NCBI GenBank assembly: GCA_041741535.1
Contig: JBGSJV010000162.1
Coordinates: 8,019 to 72,018, forward strand
Reading direction: 5' to 3'
DNA from: M30B19 sp041741535
GTDB lineage: Bacteria > Planctomycetota > Planctomycetia > Pirellulales > Pirellulaceae
DNA: 64,000 nt
Each line of letters opens with the position of its first letter. Position 1 is the first letter of the stretch. Positions 54,398 to 63,429 of this stretch are shown in pieces. Made by a program: the position numbers and the translations under genes. The notes below the pieces were generated by a model. It was not told the DNA's origin, searched no databases, and saw only the letters and a list, made by a program, of their open reading frames with translations.

Positions 54398-54537
54398 CTA
54401 GTGCTTTGTCACAACAAAAACTTGGGGTCTGGTAAAGGGGTCAGGAGTCAATTGTGCGAAGCACCCGAAAGGCCGTTCCGGCAATTGACTCCGGACCACT
54501 TTACCAGGCCGACAATTAAATAGAGACAAAGCACTAG
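54398..54537. mobile_element. MITE-like element with 13-bp terminal inverted repeats
   Basis: CTAGTGCTTTGTC (54398-54410) is inverted exactly at 54525-54537. Inside, CTGGTAAAG-GGTC-GGAGTCAATTG arms pair with two mismatches. TA occurs at both ends (54399-54400 and 54535-54536), consistent with a TA target-site duplication as made by IS630/Tc1-type transposases. It has no ORF, so any transposase must act in trans. Confidence 0.78.
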
Positions 54538-55076
54538 CAAGTTCCCGCACCATCCCTTGGTGAGCCCACCGGCTCCACCAGCTTCCAGACTCCGCCGTCC
54601 ATCTGTTCGATGAGATGCACTTCGTGAAACGTGTATTGAAAGGGAGAAACACGGCTCAAAATGTCTGCGAAAATCTCGTCGGTACACGTACCGTTTCTCG
54701 GGTGAATAATGGTGAGGTGCGGAGTGCTATTTCGTGGTTCCTTCTTCAACAACGCCCTTCGAAGCTGATGAAATTTCTCGACGCCACCGGTGACCGGCAG
54801 GAAGACAAAGTCTCTCTCTCGAAGTGGAACGCCGAACTCCAAGGTCAGCTCGATCGGACCTTGACCGCGAACTCGCTCGCGAAACACGTCCCAATCCGAC
54901 ACTTCGTCCTCGCGGCACAGCGTGACATGAGGTGGGATCAGCCTCGCCTGCTCGGGGTTGTGGCATTGCCGCAAAGTATCGATAGGCGGTGTACTCGTTA
55001 GGTAAAGACTGGCTTGCCGACGCTTCATCAATTTCTCGTGGAGTGCCACCGCGATCCGCTTTTTGCTTTTCTCCAA
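54534..55076 (-). CDS. 2'-5' RNA ligase-like (2H phosphoesterase) protein
   Basis: This protein is up to 180 residues with the two H-x-T motifs of 2H phosphoesterases, IPPHVTLC near residue 50 and TPHLTIIHP near 118. They act on 2'-5' or cyclic phosphodiester bonds in RNA or nucleotides. The start may be TTG at 55076 or ATG at 55028. Its stop codon TAG (54536-54534) is formed by the right edge of the MITE-like element, so its native C-terminus may have been changed. It lies 6 nt after the DUF6265-type gene. Confidence 0.85.
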   Translation of the reverse strand: MEKSKKRIAVALHEKLMKRRQASLYLTSTPPIDTLRQCHNPEQARLIPPHVTLCREDEVSDWDVFRERVRGQGPIELTLEFGVPLRERDFVFLPVTGGVEKFHQLRRALLKKEPRNSTPHLTIIHPRNGTCTDEIFADILSRVSPFQYTFHEVHLIEQMDGGVWKLVEPVGSPRDGAGTC

Positions 55077-55082
55077 GTGCCC

Positions 55083-56024
55083 TTAGCGATCTTCGCGTTT
55101 CAAATCGATGCGGATTGGGGAACCGCCTTTGGATTGACCCACCGACGTGGTCAGGACGCCTTCTGGCGAAAGTTCGTACACAATCCGCTTGGGGTAGTCG
55201 TGCCGAGGGTTTTCGAAGACGGCACGTGTTGGACTTACTTCGGATAACACAAATTCGGTTGGCTTGGCGCCACCCGGTTGGGCGATGTAAACAAGGCCGC
55301 CATCGCGCTCGACGATCCGCAAATACTCAAATCCCACCATCAAGCCACTCTTATTCACGGTGCGGGAAATCGCCAACATCGCTCCGCCCAACGGAGGGCT
55401 CCAACGTTCCTCGATCGCCGATCCCGTCATCTTCTGGCCGACCCATGCACCATCCAACCACCCCAAGTCGCCGATCGTGGCCTTGGCCGGCTCCGGCATC
55501 GGAATATCCTCCGCGTGCCGATACAGCCCTACCGATTGGCTAATTATTGGCGGAACCACCGTCACGTTCACCACCAACCCGTCGGTCGTCATCCGAAATG
55601 ATCGACGAATCATCTCGATGCTGTTCGGTGTCTTGCCCGACAACCGTTCGAACTTGACTTCGTACTCGAAGGTCCCATCCTTCCAAGTGCCGCTGTACCG
55701 CGAAATCGTATTTGGCTCTTTGATTTCGGTAATTGAACCGTCCAAGGCAACTCGTACATCGCGATGACCAGACCCATGGCCATTCAAGACGACTGCACCG
55801 TCCTCAACCTTCATCGAGAACTTCGTCGACATCGGCGGATTGAGCTGCTCGAGAGTCCTGCCCTCGGTGCGATCCTCAAAAAAAATCCACTCACCGTCCA
55901 ATGCCGTTAAATCGTCCACGGCTGTCTCAGAATCCTGGATGGCAAACGCCCACGAGACGCTCGTGAGGACTAAAAACGTTGCGAATGTCGCAATTACTTT
56001 TGAGCGCCAAGTACGAAAATCCAT
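55083..56024 (-). CDS. Exported DUF6265-type protein
   Basis: This protein is about 313 residues. A hydrophobic signal (VIATFATFLVLTSVSWAFA) leads. Two similar lipocalin-like domains follow. The second has ATIGDLGWLDGAWVGQ and GAMLAISRTVNKSGLMVGFEYLRI, and NPRHDYPKRIVYE near the end; these match DUF6265. The first has LTALDGEWIFFED. Such proteins bind small hydrophobic molecules in other families; the ligand is unknown. The gene downstream follows after 6 nt. Confidence 0.75.
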   Translation of the reverse strand: MDFRTWRSKVIATFATFLVLTSVSWAFAIQDSETAVDDLTALDGEWIFFEDRTEGRTLEQLNPPMSTKFSMKVEDGAVVLNGHGSGHRDVRVALDGSITEIKEPNTISRYSGTWKDGTFEYEVKFERLSGKTPNSIEMIRRSFRMTTDGLVVNVTVVPPIISQSVGLYRHAEDIPMPEPAKATIGDLGWLDGAWVGQKMTGSAIEERWSPPLGGAMLAISRTVNKSGLMVGFEYLRIVERDGGLVYIAQPGGAKPTEFVLSEVSPTRAVFENPRHDYPKRIVYELSPEGVLTTSVGQSKGGSPIRIDLKREDR

Positions 56025-56712
56025 CTCGGTGTTCCTATTCAAGTTGTGCATCACAAAGTGTTATGGGAATTTCAATTCCTATGTTAGCCCAACCCCAACA
56101 CAATGCAAGAATGGTGAACGCCGAGTGACACTGAAAAGCAAGATCTTTGACCGACTGAAAGAACTGGGGGTTGCGATTGTTCGCCACCAGGATTCGAAAT
56201 GCCGCATCCGAGTCGACCGACGCTTAAGCGGCTACCCAAGAAACTCCATTGTTTGCTGCGGTCCGAGAAACCAAAACGTTGAACAGATTCTTCCTCAATC
56301 CATCTTTCTCGCAAGGCGTGCGACGTATTATCGAAGTAGGTTCTCATCCCAAGTGTTAATTGGTTTAGCAGTGGCGTCCGTATTACGATTCGGGACCGAA
56401 TATGATTTCGCGGACCTCTTGGTTACACTGACAAGCTATAGCAAAATGGTCTGCCCACAATATCGCGAGTTGTTTGTTGAGAACCTCGACAATTGAGAAA
56501 CCACCGACTACAGCCTTGGCCTCCGGTTCAGAATCTATAAACCCATAGCCAAAACCGTTAGACATTTTGAAATGAGGCAACTGGCCTCGGGCTTCTTACA
56601 CAACAGCCTTGACCTTCACCTTCGGCTCTTACCGTCGCTACGCGAAGTCAAAGCCTAATCGGTTCGTCGGTGATAATTTTCTTCGTGAAGTGCCAGACAG
56701 CAAAAAAGGACG
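56025..56712. other. Long gap without a confident gene
   Basis: About 690 nt. One minus frame at 56084-56347 and one plus frame at about 56080-56496 are open, but neither resembles a known family nor has a clear ribosome site. I could not find attC-like hairpins. Treat as unassigned; a small unknown gene is possible. Confidence 0.35.
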
Positions 56713-57063
56713 CTACTTCGGGCAATTGGGGCGCGCATGCCGTGGTTGATAAACCCCAAGTTTGCCACCGCCTGGTAGCGAAATATGAGTAAGCAGGCCC
56801 CAACCCTGGTCTTCGACTTCGGTGACAACAACATGTCTGTTTTTCATCTCCATTACGAATCCTTCGACGTCATCGCACATCAAGTAAAACTCGTGGACAT
56901 CATTTCGGTCTGAAGGATGGACAGCGACTTCAGCAGGTGGCAGGCCGAAAATCAGCCAGCCGCCACCGACGTCGACATTCGGGAGTTTAAGCGTGTCTCG
57001 TAAGAAGGCGCGGTCGGCTTCCGGGTCAGTGCTAAAAATCACAGCGTGTGCGCCGTTGATCAT
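56713..57063 (-). CDS. VOC (glyoxalase/bleomycin resistance) family protein
   Basis: This 116-residue protein has the usual VOC pattern: GAHAVIFSTDPEADRAFLRDTL, GWLIFGLPPAEVAVHP, and HISLPGGGKLGVYQPRH. It is a single domain of the VOC family, so it probably works as a dimer and binds a metal or small molecule. AGGAATT lies about 8 nt before the ATG. The substrate cannot be predicted. Confidence 0.88.
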   Translation of the reverse strand: MINGAHAVIFSTDPEADRAFLRDTLKLPNVDVGGGWLIFGLPPAEVAVHPSDRNDVHEFYLMCDDVEGFVMEMKNRHVVVTEVEDQGWGLLTHISLPGGGKLGVYQPRHARPNCPK

Positions 57064-57147
57064 TCTTGGAATTCCTGGCCGTCGATTGGTGAACGGATAA
57101 AGAGGTTGTCGGTCGAATCACGTCAAATACAGACCTGTTGCGGCTCG

Positions 57148-57657
57148 TCACTCATCAAGGAACTGGAGAAATTCCGTTTTACCGATGCCTCCAGCTTTCC
57201 AACGCAGAACAATTCCCTGCGGGTCTGTAATGATCGTGACCGGCGCGCCACCAACGTTATATCGGGCCAATACCGCCGCGTGCTCCGGCTTGTCGATGTC
57301 GATCGACACTGGAATGAATCGCGAGTTGACCGGCGACGCCACTTCGTTGTCGGCCCACACTTCGCGTTTCATGATCCTACACGGCACACACCACTGACCC
57401 GTAAAATAGAGAATCATCGGCTTCCCAGTTTCGATCGCTTGCTTCTGAGCCGATTCAAAACTATCGGCCCACGCGATATCATTGCTCGGAACGTAATAGC
57501 AGTACCACGCATACGCTAATGACACGACCAGGAATGTCAGCCAGAACCATTTCCACGGTTGGAGTTTTTTCACTCGCTCGGGCGGCGCGTCCGAATTCGC
57601 TGACCCGGGCGATTCAATTGAACTTGGATTCTTCGACATTTGGGAACTCGGATCCAT
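57148..57657 (-). CDS. Membrane-anchored thioredoxin-like protein
   Basis: This 169-residue protein has a single transmembrane segment (FWLTFLVVSLAYAWYCYY) near residue 40, then a thioredoxin fold with YFTGQWCVPCRIMKREV (CxxC) and GGAPVTIITDPQG (cis-Pro). It faces the outside and would reduce or isomerise disulfides. The start may be 57657 or a Met 6 residues later. It is in a run of small minus-strand genes. Confidence 0.85.
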   Translation of the reverse strand: MDPSSQMSKNPSSIESPGSANSDAPPERVKKLQPWKWFWLTFLVVSLAYAWYCYYVPSNDIAWADSFESAQKQAIETGKPMILYFTGQWCVPCRIMKREVWADNEVASPVNSRFIPVSIDIDKPEHAAVLARYNVGGAPVTIITDPQGIVLRWKAGGIGKTEFLQFLDE

Positions 57658-57845
57658 GGACGATTAACCACAACTTCTGTCAATTTTTGTTTAACCGTGA
57701 CGCAGAACCAAACTGCGGCGGCACCTTCATTACACGACCGATTGCCCCGCTTGGCTTTGCTACACGCAAGGCAAGCGGATGCTGGACTTCGCAAAACGGA
57801 ATGGCCATCAACCTCGGCGACGCAAATATGACCGAGTAGCTTTCT

Positions 57846-58217
57846 TCAAGTAATGGGGCTTAGTGCGAGCCGACCGTAGGCGATAAACGCCATCAGCAAG
57901 CCAAGCACGCAGACCATAACAATGGCACCAACCTCATTGTACTGGACGTGAACCCAAACGAACACCAGATTCTCCATCGCCAAGACCGCCGCCGCGATTA
58001 CCGTAAGGATCGGATACCAACGGAAAGCCGCTGGAGCGATCAAACCAACGACACAACAAAGTTCCATGATGCCCAAAACCATCCAGACCTGCCGCGGCAA
58101 AGCACCGAACGACGGAACGTCACCGCTGATTTGGTCAAACATAAAGACCTTCATCACGCCCGATGCGGCGAATAGAAAAGCTGTAAGTACTTGCAGAACC
58201 CACAACAACATGTTCAT
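57846..58217 (-). CDS. DoxX-like membrane protein
   Basis: This 123-residue protein has four membrane segments, with LLWVLQVLTAFLFAASGVMKVF at the start and IMELCCVVGLIAPAAFRW in the second helix. This is the DoxX family pattern, small quinone- or thiosulfate-linked proteins of poorly known role. GGAG lies 7 nt before the ATG. Confidence 0.85.
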   Translation of the reverse strand: MNMLLWVLQVLTAFLFAASGVMKVFMFDQISGDVPSFGALPRQVWMVLGIMELCCVVGLIAPAAFRWYPILTVIAAAVLAMENLVFVWVHVQYNEVGAIVMVCVLGLLMAFIAYGRLALSPIT

Positions 58218-58359
58218 CGAGTATCTCCATCGCAGAAATTCATAGAGCTTATCCCCAAATGGGCTAACTAGAGTTTAACTATTTGGAAGCACGATCAAAG
58301 TTGACATGTATTAACTGGTTCGCCTGACCGGAGCAAACACTTCGGCGATAGGCTGATCG

Positions 58360-58881
58360 TCACTTTTTCTTTCCCCCAACACCCGGAGCAGCCGTGATTT
58401 GCTTCATCCATTTTACAACTTGGCGCTCGTCGATATCGTCCAAGGATTGAAGCTCGACTCCGCGTGTTGCTTTGCCCATCGCAACCGGAGTCACCGGGGG
58501 GACAGGCTCCAAAGTCACACCATTCACAAACATCAGCTTGGCGTGTCCAGCAAACCCGCCACAACAAAAGCACCAACCGTCGCCAACCCCATAATAAGCC
58601 ATGCCCCACTTCACGGATCGCTGTAGTTTGGGCAGCGCCTTGGCCGCCAGCGAATCGATCCTTTCGGCAATACCACGCTGCGGTTGGGGCAGACTGGCAA
58701 GGTAAGCGAAGACCGGCTCATCGCCATCCGCCGCCTTCGCTGGACTGGCTTTGCCTGTCAGCATCGATTCCTTCAACTTCATCGATTCCTTCAACTTCAC
58801 AGACTCTCCGCGTTTTGCGGGTCGTTTGACTGGTTCGCTTGGCTTCGGCTCGGACTTCTTTGTGGATCGGCGCGCTGGCAT
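58360..58881 (-). CDS. DUF1801-family protein
   Basis: This 173-residue protein has a Lys/Pro-rich N-terminal tail (about 50 residues with a repeated KLKES). The DUF1801 fold follows (VFAYLASLPQPQRGIAERIDSLA, SVKWGMAYYGVG, GHAKLMFVNG). The family is of unknown function, sometimes called YdhG-like. AAGAGG precedes the ATG. The tail repeat may vary in length. Confidence 0.85.
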   Translation of the reverse strand: MPARRSTKKSEPKPSEPVKRPAKRGESVKLKESMKLKESMLTGKASPAKAADGDEPVFAYLASLPQPQRGIAERIDSLAAKALPKLQRSVKWGMAYYGVGDGWCFCCGGFAGHAKLMFVNGVTLEPVPPVTPVAMGKATRGVELQSLDDIDERQVVKWMKQITAAPGVGGKKK

Positions 58882-58981
58882 GGCATTGTCCTCTTACTCA
58901 AGGTTGTTTCGCACAACAAGAAACATCGCAATCAAATCCGCAACAATATACAACAGCACCGAGCTTGGCGATCGTAGAATG

Positions 58982-60097
58982 TTATTGCCAGGGACCGTTT
59001 TTTGTGACCTGAACAAACAAGTTGCCGTCATATCGAAAAAGGCCATTCACTCCGCCCAGCCACACGCGTCCCTGGTTGTCTGCCAAAATCGACATCAGCC
59101 CAGGAGAAGTAAGGCCATCGCTTTCGCCGAAATGGGTAAACTTCGTTCCATCATACTTGTACACTCCAAATCGCTTGCCGGAAAACCAGATATTCCCAGC
59201 GGAATCCTCCTCAATACACCAGATCTCGTCTCCTTCGACGATTTTGTCCGCCGTAAAATTCGTGAATTCGCCGCCCTCGTAGCGGCTGATTCCATTATGC
59301 GTGGTCCCAATCCAGAAGTTGCCCGCCTTGTCTTCCAGGATATTGTGTACGACATCATCCGGTAGGCCATCCTTTGTTGAAAGATTGGTAAGAACTTTCC
59401 CATCGTAGATATAAGCCCCGCCGTTGGTGCCAAACCAAACTCGGCCGATGCGGTCCACGACAATGCAATGGACGATCTTGGAACTTGTTACCCCTCGGGT
59501 CGGATCCGGCATCGACTCCGGAATTGAAAATTCTGTAAAGCGATGACCGTCAAATCGACAAACACCCTTGATCGTGCCGATCCAAATGGAATCTTTGTCT
59601 GCCGCGATGCTCCAAACACTTCGGCTCAGTAAGCCGTCTTTCTCACCAAAACTGGTAAATGATATTCCTTCAATTCGCGTGATTCCTCCGGTCGTGGCAC
59701 ACCAAATGTGACCCGCATGATCCTCGATGATTTGTTTGATCGTTACGCCGTTGCCCAAGTCGTCCTTGATGTCGTAGCTGGTGACGGTCTTCCCGTCGCT
59801 GCGAAAGAGATCGCCTTCACCACCAACCCACAGGACGTCCTGCGAATCCTGAAAAACGCAACGAACCACGCCGCCAATTTCTGCCTTTGAATCCACGTCG
59901 ATCACCAGCGAATGCTGCGATGGCACTTGATCTGCGGAAGCCGGTTTCTCCAGGTCTTGAATGGGTATCGGCGCGTTGACATAGGCAGCGGCAACGCCGG
60001 TGCTTCGAACGATGCTTTGAGCAGCTATGGCTACTTCACAACGGCCCAAAAACGACACGTACAGGGATAACATCAACACGGTCACAAATTTACTCAT
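58982..60097 (-). CDS. Two-component regulator propeller-domain protein (exported)
   Basis: This 371-residue protein has a signal peptide (MSKFVTVLMLSLYVSFLGRCE). The body consists of propeller repeats of the sensor type, such as LWVGGEGDLFRSDGKTVTSYDIKD, IWCATTGGITRIEG, and WIGTTHNGISRYEGGEFTNFT. It lacks kinase and HTH parts found in hybrid sensors, so it may be a stand-alone ligand sensor or scaffold. It ends in VQVTKNGPWQ. Confidence 0.88.
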   Translation of the reverse strand: MSKFVTVLMLSLYVSFLGRCEVAIAAQSIVRSTGVAAAYVNAPIPIQDLEKPASADQVPSQHSLVIDVDSKAEIGGVVRCVFQDSQDVLWVGGEGDLFRSDGKTVTSYDIKDDLGNGVTIKQIIEDHAGHIWCATTGGITRIEGISFTSFGEKDGLLSRSVWSIAADKDSIWIGTIKGVCRFDGHRFTEFSIPESMPDPTRGVTSSKIVHCIVVDRIGRVWFGTNGGAYIYDGKVLTNLSTKDGLPDDVVHNILEDKAGNFWIGTTHNGISRYEGGEFTNFTADKIVEGDEIWCIEEDSAGNIWFSGKRFGVYKYDGTKFTHFGESDGLTSPGLMSILADNQGRVWLGGVNGLFRYDGNLFVQVTKNGPWQ

Positions 60098-60196
60098 ACG
60101 TTGGACTCTCATGAGGTTGTCAGTTCGACTATAGTTGCGGCGCCTCGAACAGATGGCAAATCCATTACCTTGAAACCTGCGTTCGGATCCGTAAAT

Positions 60197-60631
60197 TCAC
60201 GCCAGATTCCAACCGTCTAGCAGTTTCACACTGGCACAGGCTGGCCCCCCATCTTTGGCGATTCCCGAAATTGTCCCGACCACTGACGCACTCCGCTCCA
60301 TTGCCTCCATCACCAATTCCGCTGTTAATCCGCTCAAAGGGACCTTTGCCCGCCGATCCCAACAGGAACCAATTTGGCCAGCACGAACACCTGAGCAAAG
60401 GTATACAAAACGCGCGGACGCCGGGCCCTGTGCGAACGGTCCCGTAAACCGAATCGGCTCGGATTTCAAGTCAGCGACCTTCAAAGTGAAGTCAAAAGCC
60501 AAAAGAGTTCCGTCGCTCTTCAGCGGCAAAACAAGGCCGCTCGTTCCTTCTTGCAACGCAAACATCACACCAACGGGTGAATCAACCACATTCACTCGCA
60601 TCATGACAATTTGCATGGTCGTCGTTCGCAT
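60197..60631 (-). CDS. DUF5990-family protein
   Basis: This 144-residue protein matches DUF5990: GVMFALQEGTSGLVLPLKSDGT, LAFDFTLKVADLKSEPIRFTGPFAQGP, and RFVYLCSGVRAGQIGSCWDRRAKVPLSGL. The function is unknown. GAGAG lies upstream of the ATG at 60631. Confidence 0.82.
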   Translation of the reverse strand: MRTTTMQIVMMRVNVVDSPVGVMFALQEGTSGLVLPLKSDGTLLAFDFTLKVADLKSEPIRFTGPFAQGPASARFVYLCSGVRAGQIGSCWDRRAKVPLSGLTAELVMEAMERSASVVGTISGIAKDGGPACASVKLLDGWNLA

Positions 60632-60905
60632 TCTTTTCTCTCACGCAAACAGCAATCGCGGGAAGTAACGCGAGTCAGTCTATCCGAGGTTGCGTGTCGA
60701 GTCAAACTTTCGGTTTCTCCTGAGCATTTCGGCGGCGACTTCAAACGTTGGTGACAACGTGGGCAGGAAGTTGGCTGGCAATCAGGCGACCAACCATTCT
60801 TCCAAAGAAACTCGACAATTTGAACCACATGCTACAGCGTCTCGATCTGACATACCGATTTTCATCACCCGCACGTGATATCAGCAGTTCCAGCTGACCG
60901 TGTGG

Positions 60906-61220
60906 TTACCCGTCTTTCAATGACGAGATGGATTTGTCGATTTCCTCCCAAGTTTCGTCATCATACACGATCAGCGAATGCTGCTCTTCGATTCCGTCAG
61001 CGCCAATGATTGTCGTCTCGTACCAGACATATCCGTCTTCATCAACTCGACATATTGGAACGACCGGTGCCTGATGGATAATCCGTTCGATGCTATCCGC
61101 GGTGATGCCAGGCAACGCAGAGCCGGTCTCGATATCCTGAACGCGTCGTCGCAGATCATCTTCGGGCACGCGGAGAATCCGAATCCGATCTCCGACAATC
61201 CACAACTTTGGATCAGGCAT
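60906..61220 (-). CDS. Small hypothetical protein
   Basis: The 104-residue product starts MPDPKLWIVGDRIRILRVPEDDL, which looks like a small beta barrel (SH3-like), and has an acidic end (EEQHSLIVYDDETWEEI). I do not recognise it. GGAACC precedes the ATG at 61220. It is plausible as a gene on size and codon pattern. Confidence 0.5.
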   Translation of the reverse strand: MPDPKLWIVGDRIRILRVPEDDLRRRVQDIETGSALPGITADSIERIIHQAPVVPICRVDEDGYVWYETTIIGADGIEEQHSLIVYDDETWEEIDKSISSLKDG

Positions 61221-61298
61221 TGGATCGGTTCCATGGTTGCCAAGGACGGGGACTCGGTGGGATGACGTTGACACTCGGTTTGGATAAAGAGGTAGGCG

Positions 61299-61709
61299 TC
61301 ATCCTTGGGACACCATCGGATTGGTTTGAATCAAATCCCATTGATTACCGTACAAGTCCTTGAAGACCGCGACCGTTCCGTAGTCCTCGACCTTTGGCTC
61401 TCGGACAAACTCGACACCTTGGCCCTTGAACGCATGGTAGTCTCGCCAGAAATCGTCGGTATAGAGAAAGAGAAAGACGCGGCTCCCCGTTTGATCCCCA
61501 ATTCGCGACGCTTGGTGTTCGGAAGTGGCTCGCGCCAGCAATACCCGAGACTCCTTCGCACCGGGTGGCGACACAACAACCCAGCGTTTGTCCTGGGCCG
61601 GCTGGTACGTATCCTCCGTGAGGGTGAAGCCAAGTTTCTCGGCGTAAAAAGCGATGGCTTCGTCGTAATCTCGAACGACAAGTGAGACAAGACCAAGGTA
61701 CTGCGGCAT
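61299..61709 (-). CDS. VOC-family (glyoxalase-like) protein
   Basis: This 136-residue protein is a typical VOC domain: GLVSLVVRDYDEAIAFYAEKLGF, RWVVVSPPGAKESRVLLA, and TVAVFKDLYGNQWDLIQ. It matches small lactoylglutathione lyase-like proteins. GAGAAG lies 5 nt before the ATG. Substrate unknown. Confidence 0.9.
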   Translation of the reverse strand: MPQYLGLVSLVVRDYDEAIAFYAEKLGFTLTEDTYQPAQDKRWVVVSPPGAKESRVLLARATSEHQASRIGDQTGSRVFLFLYTDDFWRDYHAFKGQGVEFVREPKVEDYGTVAVFKDLYGNQWDLIQTNPMVSQG

Positions 61710-61786
61710 GAAACTTCTCGCTGAAAGGGGAGCCGACCGCGGGTCAAAGGAGTTCTAAACTTCTCCCGTGATGCAGCGGAAGGGCA

Positions 61787-62230
61787 TCAGTACTCAAGTA
61801 CCGTCAGTCCGAAGACGTCGCATAAGTACAATGAGGCTAACATAGTCGCTACCGTGCAGGCCAACATTGTTGCGATGAACAACAGTGCCAACCCCAGTGA
61901 CTTGAACCCCCGGAAACCGCGTGTTTGCAGCAGGTAAATCGGAAACGCAACCAAAAAAAAGAACACAAGAAGTACCTTCATCAGGCCCCCGATGCGGTGA
62001 TTGCGTTCGGCCGCATCCGTAAAGCACCACGAAAGCCCTAACAAAAGTCCAGGCAAGCCAACTATAAAGTCCACAAGCTTGCTCTCTTCCGTGAAAAAGC
62101 AGCACACCACTCCAAACGCTGCCGCGTACCCGAGCAACCACATCAAGATGCAACGTTTCTTCCTCGCATAGTCGATGGACCAGTTGCCTTTAACGGTTTC
62201 GGTTGGCGAAAATGTTTCGTTGTCATCCAT
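61787..62230 (-). CDS. Small membrane protein of unknown function
   Basis: This 147-residue protein has about four membrane helices (ILMWLLGYAAAFGVVCCFF, LVDFIVGLPGLLLGLSWCF, LMKVLLVFFFLVAFPIYLL, ALLFIATMLACTVATMLASLYL). I do not recognise it. The start at 62230 lacks a strong ribosome site. Confidence 0.55.
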   Translation of the reverse strand: MDDNETFSPTETVKGNWSIDYARKKRCILMWLLGYAAAFGVVCCFFTEESKLVDFIVGLPGLLLGLSWCFTDAAERNHRIGGLMKVLLVFFFLVAFPIYLLQTRGFRGFKSLGLALLFIATMLACTVATMLASLYLCDVFGLTVLEY

Positions 62231-62533
62231 TTGTTGCTTGCTCACAAGGACTCGCTGATGTTGCCGTTGTCCGACGGCAAAGGTACTGCAATCTGTACGG
62301 AACACTTGGTGAGCTGATTTAGACGCAAAAGTCTTGCCCGTTCAATGAGTAGCAGGCACACTCCGTGTGCCGTCGGCTGATCCTCAAAAAAAGGAGGCTT
62401 CTTGACAATTGCGGCGTATGGAATGTGCCTACTTCATTGCTTCGTTGAACGGTATTTCGTACCAACTTTAGGCAGGCTGACGATTCTCTACGAAATTAGT
62501 CGATGCGCTTCTCAGCCAATGGCTGCCGGAAGG

Positions 62534-63295
62534 TTATGCAAATCGCTTGGCGACGGCGTCCCAGTTGACAACGTTCCACCAAGCGGTGATGTAATCGACG
62601 CGACGGTTTTGATAATGCAAATAATACGCGTGCTCCCATACGTCCAGACCCAACAGCGGAGTCTTGCCATCCATCAACGGACTGTCTTGGTTCGCGGAAC
62701 TGGTGACTTCCAATCCTTTGTCGCTCTTAACCAACCAAGCCCAGCCGCTGCCAAACCGAGTCGTCGCGGCTTGATTGAAGGCCGTTTGGAAATTTTCGAA
62801 GCTTTCAAAAGTGCTCTGAATCGCTTCCATCAACTTGCCTTGCGGCTTGCCACCTTTCCCCGGTGCCATCACTTCCCAGAACAATGTGTGGTTCACATGA
62901 CCGCCAGCGTTGTTCCGCAACGTGGTTCGCACCGCTTCCGGGACTTGATCCAAAGATTGCACCAGTTTCTCGGGGGTCAGCTTCGCCAGCTCAGCGTGAT
63001 CCGCCAAAACCTTATTGGCGTTGTTGATGTATGCTTGATGATGCTTCGTATGGTGGATCTCCATCGTCTTGGCATCGATGAAGGGTTCCAAGGCATTGTA
63101 ATCATAGCCCAGTTTCGGCAACGTGTACGCGTCGGCTACAGACGTGAATCCCGAACCGAAAGCCGAAGAATTGCTGAGAGCGGCAACGGCGCCGACCGCC
63201 CCAGTGGCAGCAACTAGGAACTTGCGGCGATCGACGCTCAGGCTCTCGGTCGAGTTCCCGTGACGATCCAAACCTGTATGAGATTGGCGATTCAT
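62534..63295 (-). CDS. sodA/sodB: Tat-exported Fe/Mn superoxide dismutase
   Basis: This 253-residue protein has the twin-arginine leader VDRRKFLVAATGAVGAVAAL, then SOD: DAKTMEIHHTKHHQAY with metal His, GGHVNHTLFWEVM with metal His, and DVWEHAYYLHYQNRRVDYI with metal Asp and His. It converts superoxide to peroxide, here probably in the periplasm because of the Tat signal, which is unusual since most Fe/Mn SODs are cytoplasmic. The metal preference cannot be read off safely. Confidence 0.93.
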   Translation of the reverse strand: MNRQSHTGLDRHGNSTESLSVDRRKFLVAATGAVGAVAALSNSSAFGSGFTSVADAYTLPKLGYDYNALEPFIDAKTMEIHHTKHHQAYINNANKVLADHAELAKLTPEKLVQSLDQVPEAVRTTLRNNAGGHVNHTLFWEVMAPGKGGKPQGKLMEAIQSTFESFENFQTAFNQAATTRFGSGWAWLVKSDKGLEVTSSANQDSPLMDGKTPLLGLDVWEHAYYLHYQNRRVDYITAWWNVVNWDAVAKRFA

Positions 63296-63429
63296 TGAAA
63301 ATTCCTTTGAGTTGATTGTAGGAAGCAAACACGCCACAAACCGAGTGACTTGTCCGCTTCTGGCTGGGCCCAGTCACCATGAGACTTGATCAGGTACCGA
63401 TTGTCAACCTTCGGCACCGTCCCCTGTAA

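Noticed and set aside
55840..56496. Plus-strand 218-residue ORF
   Set aside because: Its first half is the shadow of the DUF6265-type gene; the rest has no recognised pattern.
52246..63295. Superintegron cassette array
   Set aside because: The one-directional small genes fit, but I could not find attC-like core sites or an integron integrase, so I report it only as a pattern.
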